A stretch of 64,000 bases of DNA from Actinomycetota bacterium (GCA_030684515.1 JAUXVJ010000009.1:372001-436000); one strand, 5' to 3'; positions 50,438 to 58,780 are shown, counted from the first letter of the stretch. A program made the numbers and translations. The notes: a model not told the origin generated them from the letters alone.

Positions 50438-50725
50438 TCACAGGCAGATCGCGTCGACTCGCTCAGCGAGCTCGAAGTCAAGAGTCGTCAAGCCGCCCTT
50501 GTCATGTGTCTTGACCGACACGCGCAATTTTGTCCAGCGCACGTCGATGTCGGGGTGATGGTCCATCGCTTCGGCGGCTTCGGCAATGGCATCGACCCAC
50601 TTCATGACCGTTGGAAAATCCTTGGCTTCCGCAGTGCGGGTGAGCTGGCCGTTCTCCAGGAACCACAGAGGTCGAGTTTCAAGCAGGCTGGCAATCTCTT
50701 TGTCTGACAGCAACGGTGGACGCAT
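50438..50725 (-). CDS. phhB: Pterin-4-alpha-carbinolamine dehydratase
   Basis: A 95-residue protein of normal length. The catalytic motif is EAMDHHPDIDVRWTKLRV with the paired His, preceded by DFPTVMKWVDAIAEAAE. It dehydrates 4a-hydroxytetrahydrobiopterin and can act as a coactivator in animals; in bacteria it recycles the pterin of phenylalanine hydroxylase, though no such gene is in this window. TAGCGT lies 6 bases before ATG 50725 with no Shine-Dalgarno site. Confidence 0.92.
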   Translation of the reverse strand: MRPPLLSDKEIASLLETRPLWFLENGQLTRTAEAKDFPTVMKWVDAIAEAAEAMDHHPDIDVRWTKLRVSVKTHDKGGLTTLDFELAERVDAICL

Positions 50726-50731
50726 GTCGTC

Positions 50732-50737
50732 ACGCTA
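50732..50737 (-). promoter_or_regulatory. Candidate -10 element, carbinolamine dehydratase gene
   Basis: TAGCGT on the reverse strand ends 6 bases before ATG 50725, which fits a leaderless mRNA. Confidence 0.4.
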
Positions 50738-50742
50738 CTCGC

Positions 50743-50786
50743 AGGAGTGAGGGGTGGCGACGATGACTTCGGCACCCCTCACTCCT
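50743..50786 (-). terminator. Perfect 14-bp hairpin after the FN3 protein gene
   Basis: AGGAGTGAGGGGTG (50743-50756) pairs with CACCCCTCACTCCT (50773-50786). It starts 8 bases beyond the stop of the FN3 protein gene on the reverse strand. The T-run is on the forward strand only, so termination of the reverse transcript may be weak. Confidence 0.6.
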
Positions 50787-50794
50787 TTTCTGTC

Positions 50795-51949
50795 TCAGGC
50801 CGGGACCTGCTGCGCCACCTTGGCAGTTGTCATGACCCACGCTGTTCCGTTGTCGGTGTAGCCAGTTGGCGGGTTGTCCTTGACCTGATCGGTCTTTATG
50901 TACCCAGACCCGGTATCGGTGTAGCCGGCTGGGGCCGCGTCCTTGACAGATGCGTAGTAACCATCGGGGACAACCGCGTAGTAGCCGGCCGCACTTCCGT
51001 TGGCGTCCCATGCATTCTGTGCGTAGTACGTTCCGCCGTTCGGTGAGGTTGAGAAGTCGATGTGCGATCCGGTCTGCATGAACTGCTGGTGGTAGGTGTA
51101 GGGCCAAGTGCTGGTCACCGAGTGGTAGGTGTAGGCCAGCGTCTTCTGGCACAGCGAGCCAGCGTCAGCGAAGCCATCTGGACACACCCAGATTGTGCGG
51201 GTCGATGGTCCCGGCGCGGGTGCTGGAGCAGGCGGTGCTGAAGGAGAAGGCGCAGGAGTCGGTGCTGCTGAAACTGGCTGCACTGCGGGGACTGATTGGT
51301 CAACGAGAGCGCCTGTGAATTGCGCAAGGCTTTGCTGCATCGTGGCCGTGCTCGGGCGCCCATTGCTCGCCGAATTGGCGGGGGTAACGGTGAAGACATA
51401 GCGTTGCCTGACGTCCAGGCCACTCAGCGTTGCGTGCGTATCGGACGTGATGACCTTTGCGGCCGGACTTGTCGCACCAACGACGGTGGCCGTAGCCGTG
51501 TATTGCACGACAGGGCCTTCGCCCTTGTTCACGGTGTGATTCCAACTCAACAGCACTTCGCCTGGATTCGCTGTGGTCACCACAGTGAGACCAGTTGCGG
51601 CACCAACTTGCGAGACAGGAACGACGAATCCAATGCGAACCCCGTCGCGCGTAATCGAATAGCGGATGCCCGGATCAAGATCGTTGAGGACCGCCGGCTG
51701 GCCGGGGCGGACTTTGACTGCTCGGTATTGATGGCCCGGGGCTACCGCAGCGATGAGACCCCCCACCGGCGAAATCACCGTGACGCCTTTGATGTGATCG
51801 GCAAGCACCTGAGTGGCAGCCGGTATGGAGTCCGTGGCGATGACTGTTGGCGCTGGTTCCTGCGCGACCGTGACGGCAAGTGCTGGCGTCGAACTCAGGA
51901 TCAGCCCGATGACGGCTATGGCTGAACACGCCACAATGAGACGCTTCAT
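50795..51949 (-). CDS. Secreted fibronectin-III protein
   Basis: A 384-residue exported protein. The signal peptide has the core LIVACSAIAVIGLILSSTPA and an ALA cleavage site. A beta-rich region (about 30-115) is followed by a fibronectin type III domain (about 118-205, with VLLSWNHTVNKGEGPVVQY and YVFTVTPANSASNGRPS), a Pro/Ala linker, and a C-terminal Tyr-rich part holding two or three PAGYTDTG / PTGYTDNG units. Likely a surface protein. The ribosome site GAGGAGG lies inside a hairpin (51957-51991). Confidence 0.82.
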   Translation of the reverse strand: MKRLIVACSAIAVIGLILSSTPALAVTVAQEPAPTVIATDSIPAATQVLADHIKGVTVISPVGGLIAAVAPGHQYRAVKVRPGQPAVLNDLDPGIRYSITRDGVRIGFVVPVSQVGAATGLTVVTTANPGEVLLSWNHTVNKGEGPVVQYTATATVVGATSPAAKVITSDTHATLSGLDVRQRYVFTVTPANSASNGRPSTATMQQSLAQFTGALVDQSVPAVQPVSAAPTPAPSPSAPPAPAPAPGPSTRTIWVCPDGFADAGSLCQKTLAYTYHSVTSTWPYTYHQQFMQTGSHIDFSTSPNGGTYYAQNAWDANGSAAGYYAVVPDGYYASVKDAAPAGYTDTGSGYIKTDQVKDNPPTGYTDNGTAWVMTTAKVAQQVPA

Positions 51950-51956
51950 GTTCTTT

Positions 51957-51991
51957 CCTCCTCAGGACGGCCGATGCCGTCACAGAGGAGG
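51957..51991 (-). promoter_or_regulatory. Leader hairpin that sequesters the ribosome binding site
   Basis: On the reverse-strand mRNA, CCTCCTC (DNA 51985-51991 side) pairs with GAGGAGG (51957-51963 side) over 7 bases, and GACGGC pairs with GCCGTC inside it, with a small loop. GAGGAGG is the Shine-Dalgarno site of the FN3 protein gene, 7 bases before ATG 51949. The structure would block translation unless opened by temperature, a protein or a ligand. Confidence 0.55.
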
Positions 51992-52141
51992 TTTCCCCGA
52001 GTCCGATCTGATCAAACGCTCAATTGTCAGAGTTGGGTAAGGATCGGCGTGGGATCTGGCCTGTGGATGAACAGCTGCGGTCTGCACCGACCTGGCGCCA
52101 CGTTCGAGTTGCCGCCCGGTGAGTTCTGCTCATCTGCAAAA

Positions 52142-52927
52142 TCACCTTCCCTGGAAGTCGCCCGCCCGGTTTTCGCGCATGGCAGCAAGTGCTTCCTGAT
52201 GATCACTGGTCGTCATGATCACGCCCATATGGGATGCCACCAGATCAAGCGCCGTTCGTAGGTCGATATCGGCAGATTGGTAGACCGTGCGCTTGATCAG
52301 GCTCACTGCCAATGGAGATTGGCGCGCAATCTTCTCCGCAAGTGCCTGTACGTGCTCCTGAAGCCCAGCGTCAGGTACCACCGCGTTGACGAATCCGATG
52401 TCTTTGGCTTCGGCGCCTGTGACGGTGTCTCCGGTCAGGAGTAGTTCGAGTGCCTTTGCTGGCCCTATGAGCCTGGGTAGGTAGTAGCAGCCGCCATCTC
52501 CAGGCACTACGCCCAGGCGTACGTATGCGGCACTGAACCTCGCCGACTCGGCGGCTATGCGCATGTCACACATCAAGGCCATGTCCATGCCAGCGCCCAC
52601 GGCGGCGCCTGCGACTGCTGCGATCACAGGCTTGTCGATGCGATCGAGAGTGAGAGCAACGCGATGAATATCCTTGGTCAGGAATTCGCGACGCGCAAGT
52701 GCTGACGGATCGATCGCAGCAAGGGCTTCCAGATCTATGCCAGCACAGAAGGCTTCATCTCCACCTGTGATCACGATGACCCGGACATCGGGATCTGCAT
52801 CGGCCTGCATCAGGAGGTCCGCCCATAGGTTCACCATCCCCAGCGTGAAGGCATTGCGTCGCGCTGGCCTGTTCAAGGTCAAGGTGGCAACTGCATTCGA
52901 GACTGAATAGAGAATCTCGTGGCTCAT
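52142..52927 (-). CDS. Enoyl-CoA hydratase
   Basis: A 261-residue crotonase. Motifs are GGDEAFCAGIDLEALAAID, VAGAAVGAGMDMALMCDMR (oxyanion hole), and VVPGDGGCYYLPRLIG, with Asp rather than Glu in the second acid position. The C-terminal QSPLAVSLIKRTVYQSAD is standard. The frame is open upstream, but ATG 52927 overlaps the stop of the acyl-CoA dehydrogenase (ATGA) and gives normal length. It is the last gene of the acyl-CoA dehydrogenase unit. Confidence 0.88.
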   Translation of the reverse strand: MSHEILYSVSNAVATLTLNRPARRNAFTLGMVNLWADLLMQADADPDVRVIVITGGDEAFCAGIDLEALAAIDPSALARREFLTKDIHRVALTLDRIDKPVIAAVAGAAVGAGMDMALMCDMRIAAESARFSAAYVRLGVVPGDGGCYYLPRLIGPAKALELLLTGDTVTGAEAKDIGFVNAVVPDAGLQEHVQALAEKIARQSPLAVSLIKRTVYQSADIDLRTALDLVASHMGVIMTTSDHQEALAAMRENRAGDFQGR

Positions 52928-53967
52928 TGGTGTGTTCCCTCCATGGCGTTGACGATTGATTCCCACAACTGCGGGTGATCTTGGTGCATGAACTGACTTC
53001 CCAGCCAGGATTCCCAGACCTCGGGTCGACCGCCCTCCTCTGCCCACGACCAGAGTCGAGTCGTCAGCCGGCCAAGTGGATATTCCTGACTCATACCCAT
53101 CGCGCCATGCACCTGATGCGCGGTCGCTGCGGCGCTCCTGGCAGCCCGTGAGGTGACGCTCTTGGCAATCGCGCTGTACCAAAGCGTGGGTGAGTCCATA
53201 GCTGTTGCGACGGCCGCCTCAGCAAGCAGGGTTTGTTCAGCAATGGATGCCAGCATGTGGGCCACTGCCTGTTGCTCTGCGATGGGCTTGCCAAACTGCT
53301 CTCGAGTGCGCGCGTAATTGACGGTCAGATTGCAGGTCGCCTGCAGTGCGCCCGCTATTTGGATGGCTCTGGCCAGTCCAAGCCGTGCGTGCAAATCCAG
53401 CCAGGCAAGGTGTGAGGGAAAGTCGAGCATGCGCTCGGCTTTCACGGAATCAAAGCGCAGATCTGCGCGAGCCTCCCCAGCGAGGTTGCTGTGCGAAGTG
53501 ACGTCGACTTCGCTTGCAGGTACGAGCGCCAGGTGCAAAGAGCCCTCCGCGACAACCGGCACCAATACGAACTGCGCACCTGTCATACCTGACACACGCG
53601 CCGCTTGACCGGTGAGGTGCCACTCACCTGACTTGAGATCCGCAGTCACCTCGGTGCCCAGATCAAAGGCAGGGGCAATGTGGCAGTTGGGCTCTGCGTG
53701 GCCGCAGTGGCGCATTGCCCAGGCACTGACGAAGCCCGTCTCAGCAAGATCGGCATCTCTTGCTTCTCCAGCGAGGACCTGGATTGCGACCGCGAGATCG
53801 GCGTCTTCTCCGCCAGAACCACCGTCAACCTCGGGGATCCCGATCCACGGGATGCCGCCTTCGTCGAGTGCGGGGATCAGATGTTCTGCTGGCCCGCTGC
53901 ACATGGCTGTGACCATGCGCGCAAGCGCAAGTCGCTCGGTGGTTTGCATCCAATCCATTTGGCTCAT
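52924..53967 (-). CDS. Acyl-CoA dehydrogenase, second subunit
   Basis: A 347-residue dehydrogenase of the short type. Recognisable are WIGIPEVDGGSGGED at the N-terminus, ARTREQFGKPIAEQQAVAHM and VHGAMGMSQEYPLGRLTTRL near the end. The central FAD-contact region is weakly conserved (GEWHLTGQAARVSG), and no clear catalytic Glu is seen, so it is likely the structural partner of the next subunit in a heteromeric enzyme. Its start overlaps the stop of that gene (ATGA). Confidence 0.85.
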   Translation of the reverse strand: MSQMDWMQTTERLALARMVTAMCSGPAEHLIPALDEGGIPWIGIPEVDGGSGGEDADLAVAIQVLAGEARDADLAETGFVSAWAMRHCGHAEPNCHIAPAFDLGTEVTADLKSGEWHLTGQAARVSGMTGAQFVLVPVVAEGSLHLALVPASEVDVTSHSNLAGEARADLRFDSVKAERMLDFPSHLAWLDLHARLGLARAIQIAGALQATCNLTVNYARTREQFGKPIAEQQAVAHMLASIAEQTLLAEAAVATAMDSPTLWYSAIAKSVTSRAARSAAATAHQVHGAMGMSQEYPLGRLTTRLWSWAEEGGRPEVWESWLGSQFMHQDHPQLWESIVNAMEGTHQ

Positions 53968-55067
53968 CGCGCGAGACCCTTGCTGATGATGCCGCGCAGC
54001 ACTTCATTCGTCCCCCCACGGATGGTGAATCCGGGGGACTGAAATTGTGCTTCGCGCAACAGGGTTTGTGCGTGATCACTTGGGGGCAGTGTGCGGTTGG
54101 GATCAGCCACGAGGTCCAACGCGAGTTGAACACTGCGTTGCTCAAATGCTGTGCCAAGAGACTTCAGCAAAGGAATGTCAATCGCCGTCGTATGCCCCGA
54201 GGCCAGATGCTCCACGACCCGCTGGTTGATCGTTCTGAAAGTCGTGATCTCGGCAACGCAGCGACCCAGTTGAGCCGCAGTGGGCGCATCATCGTCAAGT
54301 CCGGGCAGCAGGGCCTGTAACAAGGGCAGGGTGGAGAGGTACCGCTCTGGTCCAGCTCGCTCAAAGGCCAATTCCTGCATGGCTTGAGTCCAGCCATTGC
54401 CAATGGGACCGAGCACATCGCTGTCGGGAACGAATACTGCGTCGAAGGCCACCTCATTGAAGTGGTGCTCGCCACTGATGAGTGGAATGGGTCGAATCTG
54501 AACTCCGCGATTGGGAAGTCGCACAATAAATTGCGTCAGACCTTCGTGACGCTGCCCTCCAGTACGCGCAAGCACGACAATCGCATGAGAGGTGTGCGCC
54601 CCGCTGGACCAAAGCTTGGCACCGGTGATTTGCCAACCGCCAGCGACCTTGTCAGCGCGAGTGCGAATGGCAGCAAGATCTGATCCGGCATCGGCTTCAC
54701 TGAGGCCGACGGAGATCCAGGCCTTGCCCGCAGTTATGAGGGGCAGCCACTCGCTTTGCTGAGCCTGCGTTCCATGGCGCAGAATCGACGGCGCGAACTG
54801 GCGCTCAGCAAACCAGTGCGCAGCTACGGGTGCACCAGCTGCCAGCAGCTCTTCGCTGACCACGAGTCGCTCGGCCACGCCCAGCCCGCGCCCGCCATAT
54901 TCAGAAGGCAGCATCAGGCCGATCAAGCCATGCTTGCCAAGGCGTTGGCTGAAGTCCGGATCAAAGCCGATCAACCATGAATCGCAGTGGGGAGTGAAGC
55001 TCTGCTGCGAACGTTCGGCTTCGACAAAGGATCGAATCTCAGAACGCAGGTCGGCCAAATCAGACAT
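53964..55067 (-). CDS. Acyl-CoA dehydrogenase, first subunit
   Basis: A 367-residue dehydrogenase. It has LIGLMLPSEYGGRGLGVAER, ISVGLSEADAGSDLAAIRTR with WQITGAKLWSSGAHTSHA (the FAD region), and ends in TIRGGTNEVLRGIISKGLAR, the usual FAD-binding end. Steroid- and fatty-acid-degrading actinobacteria carry such adjacent pairs as alpha2beta2 enzymes, and this pair is coupled by ATGA. Start ATG 55067 follows AGGGAGGA. The natural acyl-CoA cannot be named. Confidence 0.87.
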   Translation of the reverse strand: MSDLADLRSEIRSFVEAERSQQSFTPHCDSWLIGFDPDFSQRLGKHGLIGLMLPSEYGGRGLGVAERLVVSEELLAAGAPVAAHWFAERQFAPSILRHGTQAQQSEWLPLITAGKAWISVGLSEADAGSDLAAIRTRADKVAGGWQITGAKLWSSGAHTSHAIVVLARTGGQRHEGLTQFIVRLPNRGVQIRPIPLISGEHHFNEVAFDAVFVPDSDVLGPIGNGWTQAMQELAFERAGPERYLSTLPLLQALLPGLDDDAPTAAQLGRCVAEITTFRTINQRVVEHLASGHTTAIDIPLLKSLGTAFEQRSVQLALDLVADPNRTLPPSDHAQTLLREAQFQSPGFTIRGGTNEVLRGIISKGLAR

Positions 55068-55129
55068 GCGGTCCTCCCTCCATTGCAGCAATCTCCTCGA
55101 AGTGCACTCTAGGTGGCGAACACACCTTT

Positions 55130-55891
55130 ATGGTTTCGAATGTGACCGCCCGACATGAGCAGCGTGGACACATTTTGGTTATCACCATCGATCGCCCTGA
55201 GAAGCGCAATGCGATCAACAATGAAATCACCGAGGCCATCGATCTGGCGCTGAACGAGCTCGATGACAATCCGAATCTTTGGGCGGGTGTCATTACTGGC
55301 ACGCCGTCAATGTTCTCCGCTGGAACAGACATGAGCTCGCGTGACGGCCGATCAACGCAGCGCGGCGGCGAGTATGGCCTCATTCGCCGCCAGCGTGTCA
55401 AACCACTGATTGCAGCGGTCGAAGGCAATGCACTCGGCGGCGGTTTCGAGATTGCCTTGGCCTGTGACCTGATTGTTGCCTCAACCACCGCGCGATTCGC
55501 GCTACCTGAAGTGCAAAGAGGAGTCATTGCGACGTCTGGTGCGCTGTTCCGGGCGATGAGAGCCCTGCCCATCAATGTTGCCCGCGAGATGTTGATCGCT
55601 GGAACGGTGCTCGATGCGGAGCGCGCCCACCAATTGGGACTGGTCTGTCAGGTCACTGAACCAGAGCAAGCATGCCAAGCCGCTGTCGATCTGGCCGAGC
55701 GCATCTGTGCCGCTTCGCCGCACTCGGTGCAGCAGACGCTGAAGGCCATCAATGCTCAATTGGCGCAGGACGATGCGCTTGGTTGGGAGGCGACACGCAT
55801 TGCAGTTGAGGCTATTCTCCAATCCGAAGATATGGCCGAAGGCCTCGCGGCATTCTTCGAGAAGCGTCCGCCTCAATGGAAGGGTCGTTGA
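55130..55891 (+). CDS. Enoyl-CoA hydratase/isomerase family protein
   Basis: A 253-residue crotonase. Motifs are DRPEKRNAINNEITEAIDLA, TPSMFSAGTDMSSRDG, AAVEGNALGGGFEIALACDL (with Glu in the first catalytic spot) and FALPEVQRGVIATSGALFR (with Glu in the second). Both acids make a true hydratase plausible. It is divergent from the acyl-CoA dehydrogenase unit with 62 bases between, so both may share control. The PNPOx gene follows. Confidence 0.88.
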   Translation: MVSNVTARHEQRGHILVITIDRPEKRNAINNEITEAIDLALNELDDNPNLWAGVITGTPSMFSAGTDMSSRDGRSTQRGGEYGLIRRQRVKPLIAAVEGNALGGGFEIALACDLIVASTTARFALPEVQRGVIATSGALFRAMRALPINVAREMLIAGTVLDAERAHQLGLVCQVTEPEQACQAAVDLAERICAASPHSVQQTLKAINAQLAQDDALGWEATRIAVEAILQSEDMAEGLAAFFEKRPPQWKGR

Positions 55892-55893
55892 TC

Positions 55894-56385
55894 ATGCCGC
55901 CGGCCGAACTGAAAGAGCAGCGTCGCAGTCGAAGCATTGCGATGACACCAGAAGAGCGAGACGAGTTCCTGGAGTCTGAGCGTGTGTGTCGGGTGGCCTC
56001 AGTGGGTAGCGACGGCGCTCCGCACGTGACTCCCTTGTGGTTCATCTGGGATGGTACGCACCTGTGGCTCAACTCCATTGTGCGAAGTCAGCGATGGGCG
56101 GACTTGCAGAGTCAACCCCGCACCGCTGTGGTCATCGACGGTGGAGTCGAGTTCGTTGATCTGCACGGGGTTGAAATTGAAGGCTCAACCGAGGTTGTTG
56201 GTGACGTGCCGCGCACTGCTGAACCCAATGAGGAGTTGGCCCCGATCGAATTGGCGTTCGCACGCAAGTACGCCCGCAGTGATGTGTTCTATCCGGACGG
56301 TCGCCACGCCTGGTTACGGGTGGTGCCCAGCAAGATCAGCAGTTGGGATTTCAGGAAGAATCAGGCTTTGCGGAGCCCTCGCTGA
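55894..56385 (+). CDS. Pyridoxamine 5'-phosphate oxidase-like flavoprotein
   Basis: A 163-residue split-barrel protein. It shows VCRVASVGSDGAPHVTPLWF and RSQRWADLQSQPRTAVVIDG, typical of PNPOx-like or F420/FMN-binding proteins, which in actinobacteria often use F420. The cofactor cannot be told here. ATG 55894 lies just past the crotonase stop; 55876 is an upstream alternative. Its last 35 bases overlap the convergent TetR gene. Confidence 0.8.
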   Translation: MPPAELKEQRRSRSIAMTPEERDEFLESERVCRVASVGSDGAPHVTPLWFIWDGTHLWLNSIVRSQRWADLQSQPRTAVVIDGGVEFVDLHGVEIEGSTEVVGDVPRTAEPNEELAPIELAFARKYARSDVFYPDGRHAWLRVVPSKISSWDFRKNQALRSPR

Positions 56386-56902
56386 CGATCTGGATGAGTC
56401 GCCCGTAGTTGCGCACTATCCATTCATCCTCGGTGTCCGCCAGGAGCCGTTGAGTGCGCAGGCCGATCGCCAGGCCGATGACCAGGCAAGCGAGGAGTTC
56501 GACGCGCGATTCCAACTCGTCGCCGGGCGCAATCAGTGGAGTGACGTGCTCTAGGGCCCAGGCCCGAAACTCCTCTCTCTCGGCCTGTGGGTCAGGGGCA
56601 TCTGCCGTGCGGAAGACCGCCTGCACCCATGGCTCAGCTGCGCCGGACTGACGTCGATCCAGCACTCGTTGGGCCCAGGCCTCTCCCACCCGTGAATGCG
56701 GAATGCTCGGGTCAAATGGTGGTGGCATGGTTGGGGCGGCGTCTTCATAGAGCTTGGCCTTGCTTCCACCGACCTTCATCACCATCGACGCAGACAGACC
56801 GGATTCAGCCGCAATCTGTCGGATGGTGACTGATGGATAACCACGTTCGGCGAAGAGCCGTCGAGCAGCATCGAGTACTACGTCACGCGAGTTGGGCTTC
56901 AC
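56351..56902 (-). CDS. TetR-family repressor
   Basis: A 183-residue regulator. The N-terminal helix-turn-helix is in ARRLFAERGYPSVTIRQIAA (residues about 13-32) with ESGLSASMVMKVGGSKAKLY. The C-terminal part is helical and variable, as in ligand-sensing domains. It is encoded directly after the MFS gene by ATGA, so both are in one unit behind the operator at 58379-58394, and autoregulation with exporter control is very likely. Confidence 0.9.
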   Translation of the reverse strand: MKPNSRDVVLDAARRLFAERGYPSVTIRQIAAESGLSASMVMKVGGSKAKLYEDAAPTMPPPFDPSIPHSRVGEAWAQRVLDRRQSGAAEPWVQAVFRTADAPDPQAEREEFRAWALEHVTPLIAPGDELESRVELLACLVIGLAIGLRTQRLLADTEDEWIVRNYGRLIQIVSEGSAKPDSS

Positions 56903-58359
56903 TTGATCGCCTCATGTTGGTGGGTGAGTTCTTCCACGAGCGCCGGATCGATGGGTTCAAGTTCAAGATGAATCGGCCTTGGAATAGCCATCGCAACTAG
57001 GGCGCCAATGAGCGAGGCAGCCGCTGCGATCCAGAAGATGTGCTGGAAGGCTGCAAGTGAGGGCAAAGCCTGGCCGGCGACCGTCAAGGTGGTGATGGAC
57101 AGAATCGAGGCCACGGCTGCACTGGATACCGAAGCGCCAACGCTTCGGAGCAGGGTATTCAGCCCATTGGCAGCAGCTGTTTCAGTCTCTGGGACTGAAC
57201 CCATGATGAGAATTGGCATCGCCGCATAGGACACCGCAGTTCCTGCGGCGACGATGACTGCCGCAATCATGATGAGCGTGACTGTCTCGTGCATGAACCC
57301 TCGCAAAATGTAGCCAAAGGCCATGATCAAAGCGCCAGTGATCAGCGTGATCTTGGCACCGAATCTGCGCGTGACGCTGGCCGAGATGGGAGCCAGAATC
57401 ACCATCGTCAAAGATGTCGGAATCATGGCGATGCCGGCTTGAAGGGGTGTCAAGCCGTGTCCGTAGCCAGTGATGGTGGGCATCTCCAGCATCTGCAGAG
57501 TGGAGAGCATGTTGGCGTACATCGCAAAGCCCATCACGATTGCGGAGATATTCGTCATGAGCACAGGTCGCTTCAAACTGATGCGTAGGTCTACCAGCGG
57601 CTGTTTGGTCTGAAACTCCCATGGCGCCCAGACAGCGAAGATCGCCGCACTGATCCCGAAGGTCAGAAGAGTCTGCTGACTGGTCCATCCCCACGATCCA
57701 CCTTTGGAGATGCCGAGCAGGAGCGAAGTCAGAGCACCAGAAAGCAGAACTGCCCCGAGGTAGTCGAAGGTTCCGCCGGTGCGGATCTCTGACTCTCGCA
57801 CCACGATCAGGATGGCGATCGCCATGAGAATCGCGAACAGCCCTGAGACCCAGAACACGGCATGCCAGCCCAAGGTCGTGAAGATGATGCCGGCCATCGG
57901 CATACCCATTGCCGCGCCGACGCCCAAAGTGGCGCTCATCAAGGCGACCGCGGCACTCAGCTTCTCGGCTGGGAGTTCATCTCGCATGATGCTGATGCCA
58001 ATAGGGATCAGCGCAGATGATGCACCTTGGAGCACTCGGGCAACGATGATCAGCAGCAGGCTGTTGCTCAGGGCACCCAGCACTGACCCAGCAAGTAGCA
58101 GGCCAAGGCAGACCAGCATGATCCGCTGTTTGCCGTACATGTCTGCCAGCCGCGACAAGGTTGGGGTGGCGACAGCTGCGGCGAGCAGGGTCGCGGTGAC
58201 GACCCACGACACATCGTCAGTCGATGCGTTCAGCAGCTCGGGAAGGTCTGACAGCAAGGGCACCAGCAGCGTGTGCATGAGCGAGACACCCATGCCGCTG
58301 ACCGCCAGCACGGCGATGATTGCAGCGGGGGAGTACTGACGCTTTTGCTGCAGTGGCAT
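56899..58359 (-). CDS. MFS drug exporter, DHA2-type
   Basis: A 486-residue membrane protein with about 14 helices. The motif A loop reads RLADMYGKQRIML and motif C-type sequence lies in ALMSATLGVGAAMGMPMAGI. The 14-helix length and AIIAVLAVSGMGVSLMHTLL fit DHA2 exporters (EmrB/QacA-like). The frame is open to 58398, but ATG 58359 has GAAGG 5 bases upstream and leaves the TetR-type operator in the leader, so I prefer it. The partner TetR gene follows. Substrate unknown. Confidence 0.87.
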   Translation of the reverse strand: MPLQQKRQYSPAAIIAVLAVSGMGVSLMHTLLVPLLSDLPELLNASTDDVSWVVTATLLAAAVATPTLSRLADMYGKQRIMLVCLGLLLAGSVLGALSNSLLLIIVARVLQGASSALIPIGISIMRDELPAEKLSAAVALMSATLGVGAAMGMPMAGIIFTTLGWHAVFWVSGLFAILMAIAILIVVRESEIRTGGTFDYLGAVLLSGALTSLLLGISKGGSWGWTSQQTLLTFGISAAIFAVWAPWEFQTKQPLVDLRISLKRPVLMTNISAIVMGFAMYANMLSTLQMLEMPTITGYGHGLTPLQAGIAMIPTSLTMVILAPISASVTRRFGAKITLITGALIMAFGYILRGFMHETVTLIMIAAVIVAAGTAVSYAAMPILIMGSVPETETAAANGLNTLLRSVGASVSSAAVASILSITTLTVAGQALPSLAAFQHIFWIAAAASLIGALVAMAIPRPIHLELEPIDPALVEELTHQHEAIK

Positions 58360-58378
58360 GGACGCCTTCGGCTTGATG

Positions 58379-58394
58379 GTGAACAAACGTTCAC
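58379..58394. promoter_or_regulatory. TetR-type operator
   Basis: GTGAACAAACGTTCAC has perfect 6-base arms (GTGAAC, GTTCAC) around 4 bases, 20 bases upstream of the MFS start at 58359. Together with the adjacent TetR gene it is the likely repressor site. Confidence 0.7.
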
Positions 58395-58483
58395 GCATTT
58401 AATCACACTCGTCGAAGCTCCCAATTGCCGCAGAACGGCCGGTGGTTCATCTCACATTTGGCCACGGGGGATTGGGGTCAAGC

Positions 58484-58499
58484 TGTGACTCAGATCACG
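58484..58499. promoter_or_regulatory. CRP/GlxR-type box
   Basis: TGTGACTCAGATCACG fits the TGTGA-N6-TCACA consensus with one mismatch. A -10-like TATTTATAG follows at 58501-58509. In Mycobacterium tuberculosis, rpfA, which encodes a related lytic enzyme, is under CRP control; whether this site works the same way is inference. Confidence 0.5.
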
Positions 58500-58780
58500 G
58501 TATTTATAGGGCAAATCAGTAGATATCCCCCGGGATGGAACGAAGAGCAGGCTTGGAAATCCCGGATTCGGTTCGTATCGTCATCCGGTCCGAGTTTGCA
58601 TCGTGAACTCGGGGGATCTCCTTGGCAATGGCCAAGAACTGCGCGGCCCTTGTGGTCTGCTCCGTGGGATTCGGGGCAGCGGTCTCGCTGGTTGGAAAGT
58701 GCACTGGGCCGTACCGATGGCCACTCTGCGCGATGACCCGAGGTCTCACCACGCACCAAGGTGCTGATCGAAGAGGACCA

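Larger units (their letters stand above)
58360..58780. other. Intergenic region: operator, CRP-type box and long leader
   Basis: 420 bases between the MFS gene (reverse) and the lysozyme-like gene (forward). It contains the operator at 58379-58394, the CRP-like box at 58484-58499 and a T/A-rich -10-like segment near 58501-58508. About 270 bases then precede ATG 58781, with several G-rich and C-rich segments (around 58540-58620 and 58660-58740) that could fold. No gene is convincing here. Confidence 0.5.

Noticed and set aside
58510-58780. c-di-AMP (ydaO) riboswitch
   Set aside because: The gene type and leader length fit, but I could not match the conserved core bases, so it is kept only as a question.
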